Shown: piece by piece, positions 52,441 to 64,000 of the stretch
Numbering within the stretch: the stretch's first letter is position 1
Layout of the letters: each line of letters starts with the position of its first letter
NCBI RefSeq assembly: GCF_032062135.1
Contig: NC_092859.1
Coordinates: 71,284,985-71,348,984, forward strand
Direction: 5' to 3'
DNA: 64,000 nt
From: Pyxicephalus adspersus
Taxonomy: Eukaryota > Chordata > Amphibia > Anura > Pyxicephalidae
Made by a program: the position numbers and the translations under genes
The notes under the pieces: model-generated
The model's database searches: none
What the model was told of the DNA's origin: nothing
The model's input: the letters and a program-made list of their open reading frames with translations, nothing else

Positions 52441-54110
52441 TGGTCATGCACTGCCCCAAAATGTTGACCCAATATCAAAAGCACAGAAGATAACATTGGA
52501 GTCTAAGCTTACGTACAGCTGCTAGATTGATTTAACCTAAAACCAATGTTTGTGATAATCTCTGATAAAAATCTAAAGTTTTTACAGCTGCCCCCGGCAT
52601 CATTTAATGATCTGTCCTGCATGATACTAAAAAACCAACAGGAACTAAAAGTATTTCCTAATGAGCAGGATGAAATGGGCACCTACAAGTCGTAGAGCAG
52701 GAAAACACTGTTGGTACCGCACTTGTTCTTTTTGCGGTTGCTGGAAGTGATCATTCACGATTGTTTCCAGGAACAATTGAATGTGTGCACTACTTAAACC
52801 CCATGGGAATGAGACTGTGCGTGATACATATTTAGTTATAACTTGTGCTGTGTCACTTTGTAAACAGGCATTGCAGGTCCTAAATAAAGTCTGCTATACT
52901 GTCGTGGAAATGGCAGGATGACTGACAGCAGCAGGTCCTCATTCCCAGTTATTAGGGCTTGTGATCCCCTGCCAAGCTCAGGAATGTGGGTCAAAGGTCA
53001 TATAAGCACAAGCTGTCCTTGTAACTCCTTTGCTTTGGACATGTGCTTCAGCTGGCATTGGTTTATGAACATGTGCATGTTGTACAGACACAACACTGAA
53101 AATATAGAAGACTTTAGCAACATCATTTTCATTTATTAATTAAATAAAACAAAATGACACTGCAAAAAGTGTTCACTTCAATCAGTACTGTTTTCATAGT
53201 GTGGCATTTTAATATTACACAATTTACCTTAAAGACAGAAATAAAGGTTTTGTAATATGAGCTAAGATTATAAGTAAGCTGCATTACTGATACTAATACA
53301 TTTTGCAGGAATTACATTTTTGGAAACAATACTGTGGAAATGACTAAGACTGGCAATATTTTATAGGTAAGTAGACTGCCCCTTACTATATTAATCATGT
53401 TGTACATAGCCATTATTTTATTGTTTATATTCAATCCCAAACATTATAAATATTCGGTAAGATTATACATGGTAAGCATTTGCAAGCCCTTTCAGAATGG
53501 TACCACCATCATTCCTAGGGTAACCTGCCATCCTAAATTGAGTGAACAGGCACAGTTCCAGGAAAAAAAGTTTTTTTTTGTTACTTTGTGACATTTTAAT
53601 GCTCTGATCTGTAAATCATACTTTAGTATTATTAGAATCCTTGCCTAGCAACTATATTCTGCATATGTCATTGTCCTGACCCCGGTTTGTATAACTTTGC
53701 CTTAACCTAATTTGCCCTGACGTCAGCATGTTTATGACCTTCTTTATTGTTGTTCAACTTGGTTTTCAATGCAGGTTAGCTGTTGCCAACAAATTAGCAA
53801 ACCTCTGGGCGGTGATTTTGGAACATTGTATACAATACTCAGAATTCTGGGTGTAAAAGGCTCTTATGCACAACAGGTATTCAAAAGATTATGCTCCTCT
53901 TAGAAGTCCAAACTGATTTCAAGTGAATATGTCAACATACCCATTAATTATTCCTATGTACTCCTATGTATTTTTGTGTAAAGTTCACTGAAGCATTTAT
54001 CCCAAATATATTTAATTATGGGGACAGCACTATGGTATATTTACTTAATTCAGATTTTATTAATGTACTTAAGCTACTTAATAAACTATTTATTGTACCA
54101 TGATTTTTTT
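52441..54110. other. Intergenic DNA, possible MITE fragment
   Basis: GAATGTGTGCACTACTTAA near 52780 and AAGCTTACGTACAGCTGCTA near 52507 may be diverged ends of a foldback-family copy. Otherwise nothing recognised. Confidence 0.35.
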
Positions 54111-54236
54111 TTGCCTTTCTCTGGACCAACTATGTCATTTAGGGTTTTTATATCTGGGATGTTTATTTCCCTAGTGGTTTAACTTGATGGACTTTTTGTC
54201 TTTTTTCAACCTAACCTCCTATGTAACTATGTAACT
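54111..54236 (+). repeat. Interspersed repeat, retroelement-tail type
   Basis: TTGCCTTTCTCTGGACCAAC, ATCTGGGATGTTTATTTCCC, TAGTGGTTTAACTTGATGGA, then CAACCTAACCTCCTATGTAA with ATGTAAC repeats at the end. I remember this as a very common vertebrate, especially amphibian, repeat; the exact family is not assigned. Confidence 0.65.
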
Positions 54237-55831
54237 AATCAAAGCTATTTAGGCACAAAAGGAACCATTACCCTGAATATAATTGGGTGTGTGATCATTT
54301 GGTGTGGAAACAACAGGAGTGGCAGGGTATACAGTTTACTGTACTGAAGGATACTACATAGTGCAGAATTGTCAAGAAAAGAATTTACAAGTGTCTAAAG
54401 TTGCACATTGTGAAATATAGAATGTAGAGAACTGTATAAATTGTGTATAAAGCATTGTACAGGATGGAGCACTTTTTAGTATAGAACATACAGTCCAACA
54501 TAAAAGTTCATTTGCATACAGTATAACATATTCAGGTACTTGAGCAAAATTGTGCAGTTTGCTATATGTATTTCACAATACCACATACAGCACAGTGTAC
54601 TAATACAATAGAATGCTTTTTGGAACATACACATACATCGTGGGGAGAGAACCTGCACAGAGATCAGAGAGGTGAAGTAAGCTGGTTGCACACATTGTAA
54701 AGGGGCTAGGGGTCTGAGGAGTCAAACTGAGGAGTGAGTTGTATTGGCAGGTTGGCGGTTGGGCATGGTCTTTGCATTTTAATTTACTCCTGGTAACAGT
54801 GTTGCCCAGCACTAATACAAGAAGTTGCAATCTGGCTTTCTACCACATAGTATGAGTGGGTGAAAATGTTGTTTCAGACCTCTTGTTCTGAAAAAAACAA
54901 CTACTCCGGCCTATCCTTACTCCCCAGAGGGGGCCTTGTGTCCTGCTGCTTATTATTTGTGCAGCTGTGGCGGTTCAGTAAAGGCCTGCCAGCTGTAAAG
55001 AGGTTTATTCCACATACAAAGTTCAGTATTGTTAATAATAGCATTGTAAACCCATACTCTTAAAGCAACAAGGGGTGAATCTTCACCATGATTGACAACC
55101 GTGTGGTAATCTAACACTGCTCCTTCTAAGTCCAGAAGCACACTAATAGAGTAACCAGTTTCTTCCCAATGTGGTTCATGTAGAGCACCAATGTGGCTTG
55201 TTTGGAACATTCGTTTGTAAATTCCACAGAGCAGGAAACAACCAATGGCTTTATATGTTTGGAATTGTAGAATACATATGTATAAAATAAATGTATGATC
55301 CTATCGAATCATATGATAATGTATACAGGTTGACATTACATAACCAGTTTATTTTATTTTTTGAGAAAATCAATATTACATAAAACAGTTTTGTAAAACC
55401 AGCCTTAATCAACATTAATCTGAATACTGGTTACAGTATTACCTATGATTAGTTATGTATATGCCCAATCGATATTAACCTTCATATAGCAGCACTGCTA
55501 CTTAATGGTCTCCGATACAACTATGATGTACTTGTTGCAGCACTCGATTCGCATCAATATGATGAGCTTATCTTGACATTTGTTAAAGCAAGCTTATGAA
55601 TGAATATTAGCAAAAAATTTAAAAAAAATATTCCTATGGTGGAATCTGCACTGGGACCACAATAATAGCAATACTGGTAAGCAGTGGGAAACACATAAAT
55701 CTTTTGTGTTGAGCAAGATAGCTCACGTAAATGCAGAATTTGTATAGGCAGAATGAATCAGCAAAAAAGGCAGGTTAAATGGCAAACAACAAGTCCAAAA
55801 ATGTAAAGATGCCTCAAATATTAAGGCTAGG

Positions 55832-56095
55832 TCCAGACCTGCCTCAGGATCAAGTGATCTCGCACAAATCCAGGTGGTTGGCAGGTTGACAGCCGCTCGG
55901 TCACTTGCACTGCAAAGCTGGTTCTTAAAGTACTGGCGTCTGCAGATTTAATATCGGGTGCCAGTGAGTGGTACTGTACCATTCACTGCCAACTCCATTC
56001 ACTCTCTAAGGGCCACCACCAGCGGATTCTACTTTTAGCAACCCCCCCCACGACAACAGTTCACTGTCATGAGGAAGCGGTAACTGCACTGTAAA
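55832..56095. repeat. Possible MITE (AAGGCTAGGTCCAGAC end)
   Basis: It starts with a motif typical of a frog MITE family and ends near GCGGTAACTGCACTG, which is GC-richer than its flanks. The inverted ends are weak, so confidence is low. Confidence 0.35.
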
Positions 56096-56560
56096 CTCAT
56101 TGCACAAGTATGCTAGCTCAAAGAGGTTGATTCCTCACTTCTCACCCAGTACATTGATCTCAGAGCTACAACACTATTATACTATGACCGGCGATAAAAT
56201 GTATTTACTGAACTTAATCAAAGCAATACAGAGAATTACAATAGTTAAAGTAGAACTAAACTCAATTTTCCTCACTCCATCACTAGTGCTGACATCTTTA
56301 TCCACTCTTCCTTCAGAGTCTTCAGCCATTTTGATTAGCCAGACCAGAATGATGTCATGTCATGCATGTACTCGCAAAATCATACACTAAGCTGTACATG
56401 TGGATATTCAACAGATGATTGTGAACAGCCAGGTATGTTTGTTTTATTGCAGAGGGGACATAGACTGCTCCCTCTGCAATAAAGAGCCTACCTGCTCACT
56501 TTTTGTGTTTTTACAGTTTAAAGGTATAGATAAAGGTAATCTACACTGCTTTATCCCAAA

Positions 56561-56787
56561 GGATGCATACTACACACATTAGATTTTCATTATTGGAAGC
56601 GATCTTTCATGATCATTTCCATGAGCATACAACGATAAGAGGTCGTTCCCAATCATCGTTCATGGATCCGCCTTGAGGGTTCCATGAACAATGTACGGTG
56701 ACAGCTGTACACGTGTCACTTTCTAGTCTAGGATGAGTACGATCATTTATCTCAGGCAATGATTATCTGAAGTGTGTATGTAGGCAA
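56561..56787. mobile_element. Diverged foldback MITE, GTACACAC family, copy C
   Basis: The right end CTGAAGTGTGTATGTAGGC and left end GATGCATACTACACACATTA are inverted copies. The interior has GATCATTTCC and ATCATCGTTC. It is shorter and more diverged than 50961-51389. Confidence 0.55.
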
Positions 56788-58897
56788 ACAGTGAGCAGAA
56801 AGATACCTAATAACAACTACATTTAACTGAAGAAGTTTACCAAGCATGAAAATGTAGTGACATTTAGGGGTAACACCCGAATTGTCACATAAAAAACATA
56901 TACTAGCTAAAGAAAACTCATGGATAAACTGTTTTAGCTGAAGTTCAGTGAAATGGTCGAAGATGAAAATCTTTGAACTGTATTGACACCTAGCTCTGTC
57001 ATCTTGTACACAGGTGTCCTACATGATCACAGTGCACCAGTGGTACTTAATTTTATCCATGTTTTATCCAGCAATGGCATAAATATATACTGTAGCTGGT
57101 AATATCATGCCTGACCAAGGTGTCAGCTTTATGGAGAACAAGATGACTATAAAAGAATGGTTAGATTTTTCAGTTCCTTACAAAATATTGACATATAGAT
57201 GTCTTTGCAGAAATAGAGCTCGATTGGTACAGGCCCTGTGGACCATAGCAAGTTGGGTATGTGTTTTCGGATACACAAATATGGACAATGACTGACAGAT
57301 TAGGCTCCTTGTTTTCTCAATCATAGATGGTGTTAAACCGCATGCTTCTGCAAAGAGCTTAACTGCATAAAGACTTGTTTAACTAGTGTAACTATTCACT
57401 TAGTGCTGCATAATTGAGCACATTTGGCTGCTGCTCGATCCCAGGCAGGCACAAATCCTGGGACTTATCAATAAACAGCTCTGTTTAAATGGCAGAGTAG
57501 TGTAATCTCTAGCACTCTACCTTAAACAGAACATAAAAGCCTTTTCTCCTACAGGTTCTAAACTGATATCTGGTGATTTTTTTCAAGGACAAAACAACTA
57601 GCCTTATAATATAAAGCTGCTTATTTTTGCTGCTTTTCGGTAACGGTGATGGTAACTCAGCAAAGTCCATTTTGTACATGGATTTCACCAATATTTTAAA
57701 GGTGATTTTATTTTGCTAATATTGTGCCAAACCAGGTCTCTCATTTTAAGGTTTCTTTAGCATTCCAATGACATTAAATTATTTTATTTTAGAGCCTCTA
57801 TGCTTCTGAATGTAATGCAGGAAGGCCATAGCACCCTGCTTTAGCATTCATCTCAAGAGTCCACAACATTGATGCCAGCAGTGGAATACAGGAGGAGGTA
57901 TACACTTATATATATAAATACTGTTATATAAAAATACCTTGGTGAATGAATGTGATGCTCAGCCTCCGTGATTGAAAATATCCAATAATTGATTGGGTTA
58001 GGCCAGTGATCCTTCAGCCATCCTGCAGCTTGTAATGCACATAGCTCATGTGAAGCTTAAAGTATATAAATAATATTAGTCGGTCTACCTTTTTTCTACC
58101 GGTCTTATAGTTACTTCAGTTGAGTTCAACATGTTTTACCTTGGAGAAAGACTGGCCAAGGTTGAGCAGCAAATGAAAAGAAAATTGTGTACTAAACTAT
58201 ATAAATAGCGAGATGCATTTAAATTACCCATAAAAATATAAAAAAACGGGCATTTAAAAAAATTGTGTTGTTCAGAAACTGTAAAACCACAATATTTTAT
58301 ATATAGCATTTTCAAAATACCTGTCCACCTACAGTCAGAGCAAATTGCAGCACAGCATGTTTACCTATACTGCAGTAAAACTAGAGAATTATGATTGCCT
58401 TTTCAGTCCATAATATAAATTCTTATGATTTATGTTGTTTTCTATTATTAGGGCTAAACAACAATTTTTTTTTGATTGGTAAATTTCATAACTTTCATAG
58501 AAGATGAGTTTACTCTAGATGCTTTTTTTTGCAGATGTTACAAATACTTATTTTTCCTCTAAAGTCAAAATGGAGATTTAACAGGGTACACTTGATCATT
58601 AGTGCAGAAGTTCAATTTTTGAAAACAGTACTGTGCTAAAAAGACATTTCTCAGGTTGTGCGCTGGATCAACACGTAGGATTTACATCTTAGATAGGCCA
58701 AAGGTATTGTTTTCTAGCTGTTGATGTTTATGACATCAACTTGCCAAGATCAAAGAAACTCTCTTAGACATTCAGAAAGAAGGTTGTGGATGCCCATGAG
58801 TCAAGCAATGGATTTAAAAAGATCTCCAATTTTGTTTAATATAATGATTCCACTTTGAGCTAAATAGAGAGACCAGACATGTCATAGATTTCAGATA
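56788..58897. other. Intergenic DNA, no gene recognised
   Basis: Nothing supported. Part of 58600-58890 may belong to the decayed Tc1 element continued at 59600. Confidence 0.4.
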
Positions 58898-59414
58898 CCA
58901 TATTTTTTGCCGTATAAGACGCACTTTTTCTTCCCCAAAACTGGGGGGGAAAAGTTGGTGCGTCTTATATGACAAATGTGTTATAAAATAATTAAAATAA
59001 TATACTCACCCGATACCCGATACCCAATCCTGCGTGTGTCTTTTCTCCTCGCNNNNNNNNNNNNNNNNNNNNNNNNNNNNNNNNNNNNNNNNNNNNNNNN
59101 NNNNNNNNNNNNNNNNNNNNNNNNNNNNNNNNNNNNNNNNNNNNNNNNNNNNNNNNNNNNNNNNNNNNNNNNNNNNNNNNNNNNNNNNNNNNNNNNNNNN
59201 NNNNNNNNNNNNNNNNNNNNNNNNNNNNNNNNNNNNNNNNNNNNNNNNNNNNNNNNNNNNNNNNNNNNNNGAGTGATCAGAAGGGGAATACCGGTATGAA
59301 TGGCACATGAGTGATCAGAAGGGGAATAATCTTTCAGAATCTTTTTTTCTAGATTTTCCTCCTTTAAAATTGGGTGCGTCCTATATTGCAGTCTTATACG
59401 GCGAAAAAATACGG
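58898..59414. mobile_element. TA-flanked mariner-like element containing the assembly gap
   Basis: The terminal inverted repeats start CC[A/G]TATTTTTT with GCCGTATAAGAC on both sides, flanked by TA (58896-58897 and 59415-59416). Bases 59053-59270 are unknown (N). The sequence after the gap (59271-59330) has two copies of GAGTGATCAGAAGGGGAATA, the reverse of the unit in the 46866-47158 array. Confidence 0.85.
59053..59270. other. Assembly gap (218 N)
   Basis: A run of N. Open frames predicted across it are meaningless. Because repeat units abut its right edge, the gap probably holds a tandem array. Confidence 1.
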
Positions 59415-59599
59415 TAATTGATATTTTGTCCAGGACTCGCCATTCAAGCAAATTTAAGCCTAATGTCTCTCTTTGATGCAGAACTCTAAAAGCATTCTTA
59501 AAATGGGATTAGGTCATGCAAAAATCAGTGTCAAAGATCAAAAACCTACAAATAGAAATGATTTTATACACCAGTTATAATTGCATAGGAGGAAGAATA

Positions 59600-60010
59600 G
59601 AATCCAATAATAGGTCTTTGCTGCCCAAAATACCATAAGACTACTATTTTGATATGGAACTTGAAGGCAAAGACCAGGCCTTGAGCAACAATGTGCTGTG
59701 GATTGATAATTGAGTTGTCTGTCCACAGCAATAGTGAACATGTTTGGCTCAAATATAGCATTTCAGAAAAATAACCCCATACCAATTATGAAGCGCAATG
59801 ATGGAAATGTTATGGCTTGGGGTTGTTTTGCTGCTGCAGAGTCTGAGCTGCTTGCAGTTATACAGTCATTATGAATTCTACATTATATCTAAGTGAGCTT
59901 GAGAAAAATTTGGGGCCATCTGTTTAAAAAATGTAGTTAAAGCAAAAATTTCAACGCAACAGTGATACGAAGCATACTATTCACCAATAAAAAGCTTGAA
60001 AAGACGGTTT
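59600..60010 (+). pseudogene. Tc1/mariner transposase remnant
   Basis: Three motifs lie in order but in three different frames. KDQALSNNVLWIDN at about 59669 is like the VLW(S/T)DE site of the first catalytic Asp. NPIPIMKRNDGNVMAWGCFA ends at about 59833, the Tc1 hallmark VKHGGGNVMVWGCF. SDTKHT at 59961-59978 is like DNDPKHT, the second catalytic Asp. Frameshifts and stops make it non-functional. Confidence 0.8.
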
Positions 60011-60200
60011 TGTACAGCTTAAGCCTATATTCTAAGGAAGGGTGCACTAGCTGTAGTACTTGTAAAATTGGTTACATAGTGTATGTGAAGTTTCTTGGAC
60101 CATAGGCTCAGGCTTTGACTATTGTCCAAGTCAAGATTAGGACCTGCACGTTTTTACTTTACCTTTAGTTCAAATAATTTTTGAGATAACCAATGACAGT

Positions 60201-60408
60201 AGACCTAATTTAATAAAGCTTTCCCAAACTAGAGAAGATGGACTATGAAGGAAAAACCTTGGTGATCCAGTAAGCATGAGTTGAATTTCCTAAAAATCAT
60301 TGCTATTAGTAGGCAAATCCTGAACCATATTCATTTCAGGTTTGATTGATCACCCAGGTTCTCCCATGATAGTCTATCAGTCTTGGAGAGCTTTGATAAA
60401 CCATGCCT
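60201..60408. mobile_element. Palindromic MITE (TTAAAGCTCTCCAAGG family), copy 3
   Basis: ACCTAATTTAATAAAGCTTT on the left pairs with CTTGGAGAGCTTTGATAAAC on the right. GGTGATCCAGTAAGCATGAG pairs with the CAGGTTTGATTGATCACCCA arm. More diverged than copy 2. Confidence 0.75.
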
Positions 60409-61791
60409 CTTTAATCAGTCAATCCCAAAGAGCTTTGTCTGGTTTAATTAGCAATATGATATAAAGAAAAAGAACTGGTTTTAAAATAAATTGACCAACT
60501 GCAGTCCAATCATTAAATTGTTTTACACTGTACTAAGGGCACAGTAAGATAATTTCTGATTTATTATTACAGGTTACTGCATTTTAAGAAGCACTTGCTT
60601 GTCTATTGTGTCCACAAATCTATTCTTAGAAGTACAGTATGAGCTGAACAGTTTCATAAAAATGGTTTGCAGAGGTAATGTTTTCACAAGACTGAATAAG
60701 TTGTAATCTTGGATGCAAACTTTTAAAGGCAACTTCCATTGTGTGATATGTTTTAAAGACTATGGTGTACTTAGCCAGCACAATATGAATAGCCCATTCC
60801 CCACTTGTTTGTCTTTGTTAATGTGACTTATTTCAGTTTCTGCGCCAGCTTGTCTACAAGCTTTTCTGATAAGTTGTAAGGGTCTGTTGAAAAGTGTTAT
60901 TTGATTTATTAACTTCTATTACGTTCAGTGATTAAAATGTTAAATAATCTAATCCGACCTCTAATATTCTTACATTATTTAGTCAATTGTAGATTTTGAC
61001 TTATCAACCAAGTAAACATGTATAATGCAGAGCTTTGCTCCTTTTCCTCCTTTAAAGATAAGGTTGATAGCATATCTATGTTGCTCATTTAAACATTCCT
61101 AGATATCCTAGTGCTTTACCTTGATATTCCTGTGCAGAACAATACAAGCTTGCCTTTGGTGTGTCACAGTATACAATTCCAGTTTACAAAATTTGGGACC
61201 ACTGCAGAATAAAGTAAAACAATACTCATGGTTTATAAGATGTTTCAAATTTATGAGCCTGCTTGTGATAATTTTACCAGATTTGAAAGATGAAAGTTTC
61301 ACAAGCACTGGTCAGTGACTCATGATGACCTACAAATAACTGGGGCAGTACACAGTCTTTCATATAATACAGATTTATATAATCCATAAATATGTTTGAA
61401 ACTCTTTTTACTTTCAGATATATTTACATCCATTTTTTTTTACTCCAGGCAAAACAATTTTTTACCTTTCGGTACAATGGGAAAGGGCTAGAATCTTTGT
61501 GGGTTTGCTTCCCACTGTGATATTCACCTTTCTTCTTCATTGTCACAAAGAAAGAAAGTGAAAGGAAATCCAAACTGTTAGTTGTCCCGAGGACAGAATA
61601 TAAGAGGAAACCTTACAACTGGGATATCTGTTCTAGAGACAATTGACTAGCAAGGGAATTCTCACTTAGGGAAACATTGCAGTGGTTTTACTCTTTTCCT
61701 ACTCTATCCAACAACATTCTGGCTATGCATTCCATTTTGATAAAACAAGGTATTAGTATTAGGAAATATTAGAAGCTTTAAAATTACAACT
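60409..61791. other. Intergenic DNA, no gene recognised
   Basis: Nothing that I can support. Confidence 0.5.
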
Positions 61792-63000
61792 GTTTTTTTT
61801 TATTTTAATAATTTTTATTGACCAAAAAATGTAACAAAACAAAGCATCACAGTTACAACTAAAGTGTTAAATAATTATAAAAACACAAGGAAACGGAGAG
61901 ATTTTCGAACAGAGACTAGGAGTTGCAATTAAACAATCAAGAATATCAGGGAATATCAAACTTAGTTGCTTCACAGTTTTATATTATTTAGTGATGGTTT
62001 CTAATGAATTGCAACACACATAGGATATCAAAAATCAGGGGGGAAGCTATGGGGGCATTCAAAACTGGGTCAAGAGAGAAAAAGATTGGAATTTCTTCAG
62101 AAATTGGATACCCTGAAAGAGAGAATAAAGAGGTCAGTGCAGAAAGAAGGTCTGTGAAAAGAAGAAGAACCACGCACACAGGTTGTATCACTCAAGAGTC
62201 ATGGGTCTGATGTTTCTTTGTAGAAGGTATTATGTATAATACCAAGAGGTGTTCCGAATTTTGCAAAAATGTGGAAAAATGCAAAAATAAAAATATGTCA
62301 CGAGCATATTACACCAAAGAAAAAAGAAGAAACGTTCACCTGTTACTTCACAGATATGAATAGAAAAATACAGGTATCATAAGTACAAATACATAACAAC
62401 ACAGCATAAAAGAATACAATAAAAAAGTAAAAAAAAACACACATGGTTGAGCAATATTTTGTTTTTATCATGGGAGAAGAAAGAAAACAAGGAAAGACAA
62501 AGAAAGAAAGAAATAGGAGAGAGAAAAGAAAAGAAAAAAAAAAGGATGGCCTGTTACAAAAAAGGAAAAATAAAGCTTTAAATATGAAGAAGAAAAAGAG
62601 TTCTAGAAGAAGGCAAATAATAGTCCAACCAGGGTTGCTGGATAGCCAAAAAAATTACCATGGGAATCATTAATATTAGATGTAATTTTCTCATTGACCA
62701 TAGTGCGGTGCATACGATTTTTAATTTCCATAAAATTTAAAACACAAGTTTTCTATGCACATGCATTAGTCTGCTTAGTAGTCATAAAGATATGAAAAAT
62801 AAGGGTAGCGCATTTTTTGTCAACGTTGGACAAAGGAACATGAAACAACGCATGGCGCTTTTGGAGTTTTTCTATTGTGTCTTGGAGCTGGGATGAGGAC
62901 ATAGTTTGTCTAAAGTAAGGTAACCAGGTGTCAAATTGGGAAGGGTGAGTTGAAGAGTGAAGCAACTGTATTCCTTATTATTGAATGTAGTAAAAAGTAA
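61792..63000 (-). repeat. Possible retroelement 3' end (minus strand)
   Basis: Read on the minus strand, the segment ends with GTCAATAAAAATTATTAAAA and then an A-run, that is, a polyadenylation signal and an A-rich tail. The plus strand is purine-rich at 62470-62620. There is no reverse-transcriptase homology, and the left limit is a guess. Confidence 0.3.
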
Positions 63001-64000
63001 ATGACAACTAGATCTTGTATGGTCACCATGAAGCCTTGCTTTCAGTATTCCACTGTAATAGGGGGCCTCAACTGGGCAACATGAAAGGATGGGGAGACAT
63101 CGCAGTCATAGTGATTATAAAGCCTTTAAATACAGTAAGATCTTCCAGATAAAATGGTGCCATGTGGATTCACATGTATGACCAGTATACTCTCCACTAG
63201 TTCCAGCCTTTCTTCCATACTAACAGGGAGAAAAACATAAGCTGAGTCTGATGAGTGAATATGATTTACTCATATGTCCTGTGATATCACATGTTCCAGT
63301 CTATATTCTGAGTATTTTTGTGTTACATTTGACTATATATTGTAAAAAATGAGTAACAACATTTTCTGAGAAGCTCTGACCAGGGGAAGAGGGTTATATT
63401 TTATGTTAAACTCTGTAGACAAAACAGGAAGAAAGCAGGAATCTCATGTTTGATTTTGTGGCATTGAATAACTGGCATGCTGTGTGTGTGCAGTATGGTG
63501 TGGTGGTTCAGACTGTGGTGTACACTGACATTGTCTGATGTTGTAGCAACTGAAATAGTAGGAACACAACCAGTGATTGGGCCCCAAGATACATAAGACT
63601 CCTCTGTGATACCTTACTGCAGCTATTACTTCCCTATTTTACTCATGTTATTTTTCATTCTAAACTTTTGACTAAATCTAATTGTGATCATGGAGTAATT
63701 TACAGTGCAATAAAACAATTTTATGTTAGAGACATTCATAGAAGTACTATAATCACAATGATTACCGAAGTGTAAAGCAGGAAAATATGTAAAAGGAAGT
63801 GAAAGGTAAAAAAGAATATGCAGTAAACTAAACCAATTTTATCAATGTTCAACATAGCAATTAGGTGTAATAGGGCGTAATGGCAATAAACAACAAAAAC
63901 ATTTTTTTGCAATTTTTCTATATTTCCATTTTCGGTAACAGGCCAAACTATTTAGTTGTAATCTGCAAGTAATAAAACTGATATGGGGGAGTCAGAAAAT
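63001..64000. other. Intergenic DNA, no gene recognised
   Basis: Nothing that I can support. Confidence 0.5.

Noticed and set aside
58976..59451. Open frames across the N gap
   Set aside because: Created by unknown bases; no coding evidence.
62443..62673. Lys/Arg-rich 76-codon open frame
   Set aside because: Low-complexity purine-rich DNA gives such basic frames by chance.

Overview
The window looks like vertebrate nuclear DNA, most probably from a frog. It is AT-rich, has long introns with GT/AG boundaries, and carries many short non-autonomous DNA transposons and SINE/LINE tails of kinds I associate with amphibian genomes. Species-level placement is inference. There is one assembly gap (N run, 59053-59270).

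The only protein-coding gene I can support is on the + strand from about 2561 to 24910. It is a multi-exon Rho-family guanine nucleotide exchange factor of the DNMBP/Tuba type, with a low-complexity N-terminal region, a DH domain, a BAR domain and two C-terminal SH3 domains. It most resembles ARHGEF37 as I remember the human protein. Thirteen coding exons are visible and all but one junction keep the reading frame. The exception is between the last DH exon (ends 10545, phase 1) and the first BAR exon (starts 10841, phase 0). The DH-BAR linker exon expected in this family, about 44 codons, is missing from the 295-base interval. Compared with human ARHGEF37 as I recall it, the predicted protein also has an unusually long N-terminal extension (about 240 residues) with clustered acidic tyrosine motifs.

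The introns hold a textbook piggyBac-type MITE with TTAA flanks (7013-7579), a hAT-like MITE, a tRNA-derived SINE, a hairpin MITE interrupted by a second foldback element (14671-15233), and a palindromic MITE.

From about 25400 to 64000 I see no host gene. This stretch holds further copies of the same repeat families, two decayed Tc1/mariner transposase genes (about 47580-47920 and 59600-60010), and two TA-flanked elements (46720-47475 and 58898-59414). The TA-flanked pair shares a roughly 31-bp tandem repeat unit, which probably explains the assembly gap. There are also microsatellites and a possible retroelement 3' end near 61.8-63.0 kb. I found no CRISPR array, operon, standalone tRNA or rRNA gene, and nothing I would call a new biological system. 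The most informative points are the missing exon, the tyrosine-rich N-terminus, the nested transposons and the shared minisatellite.
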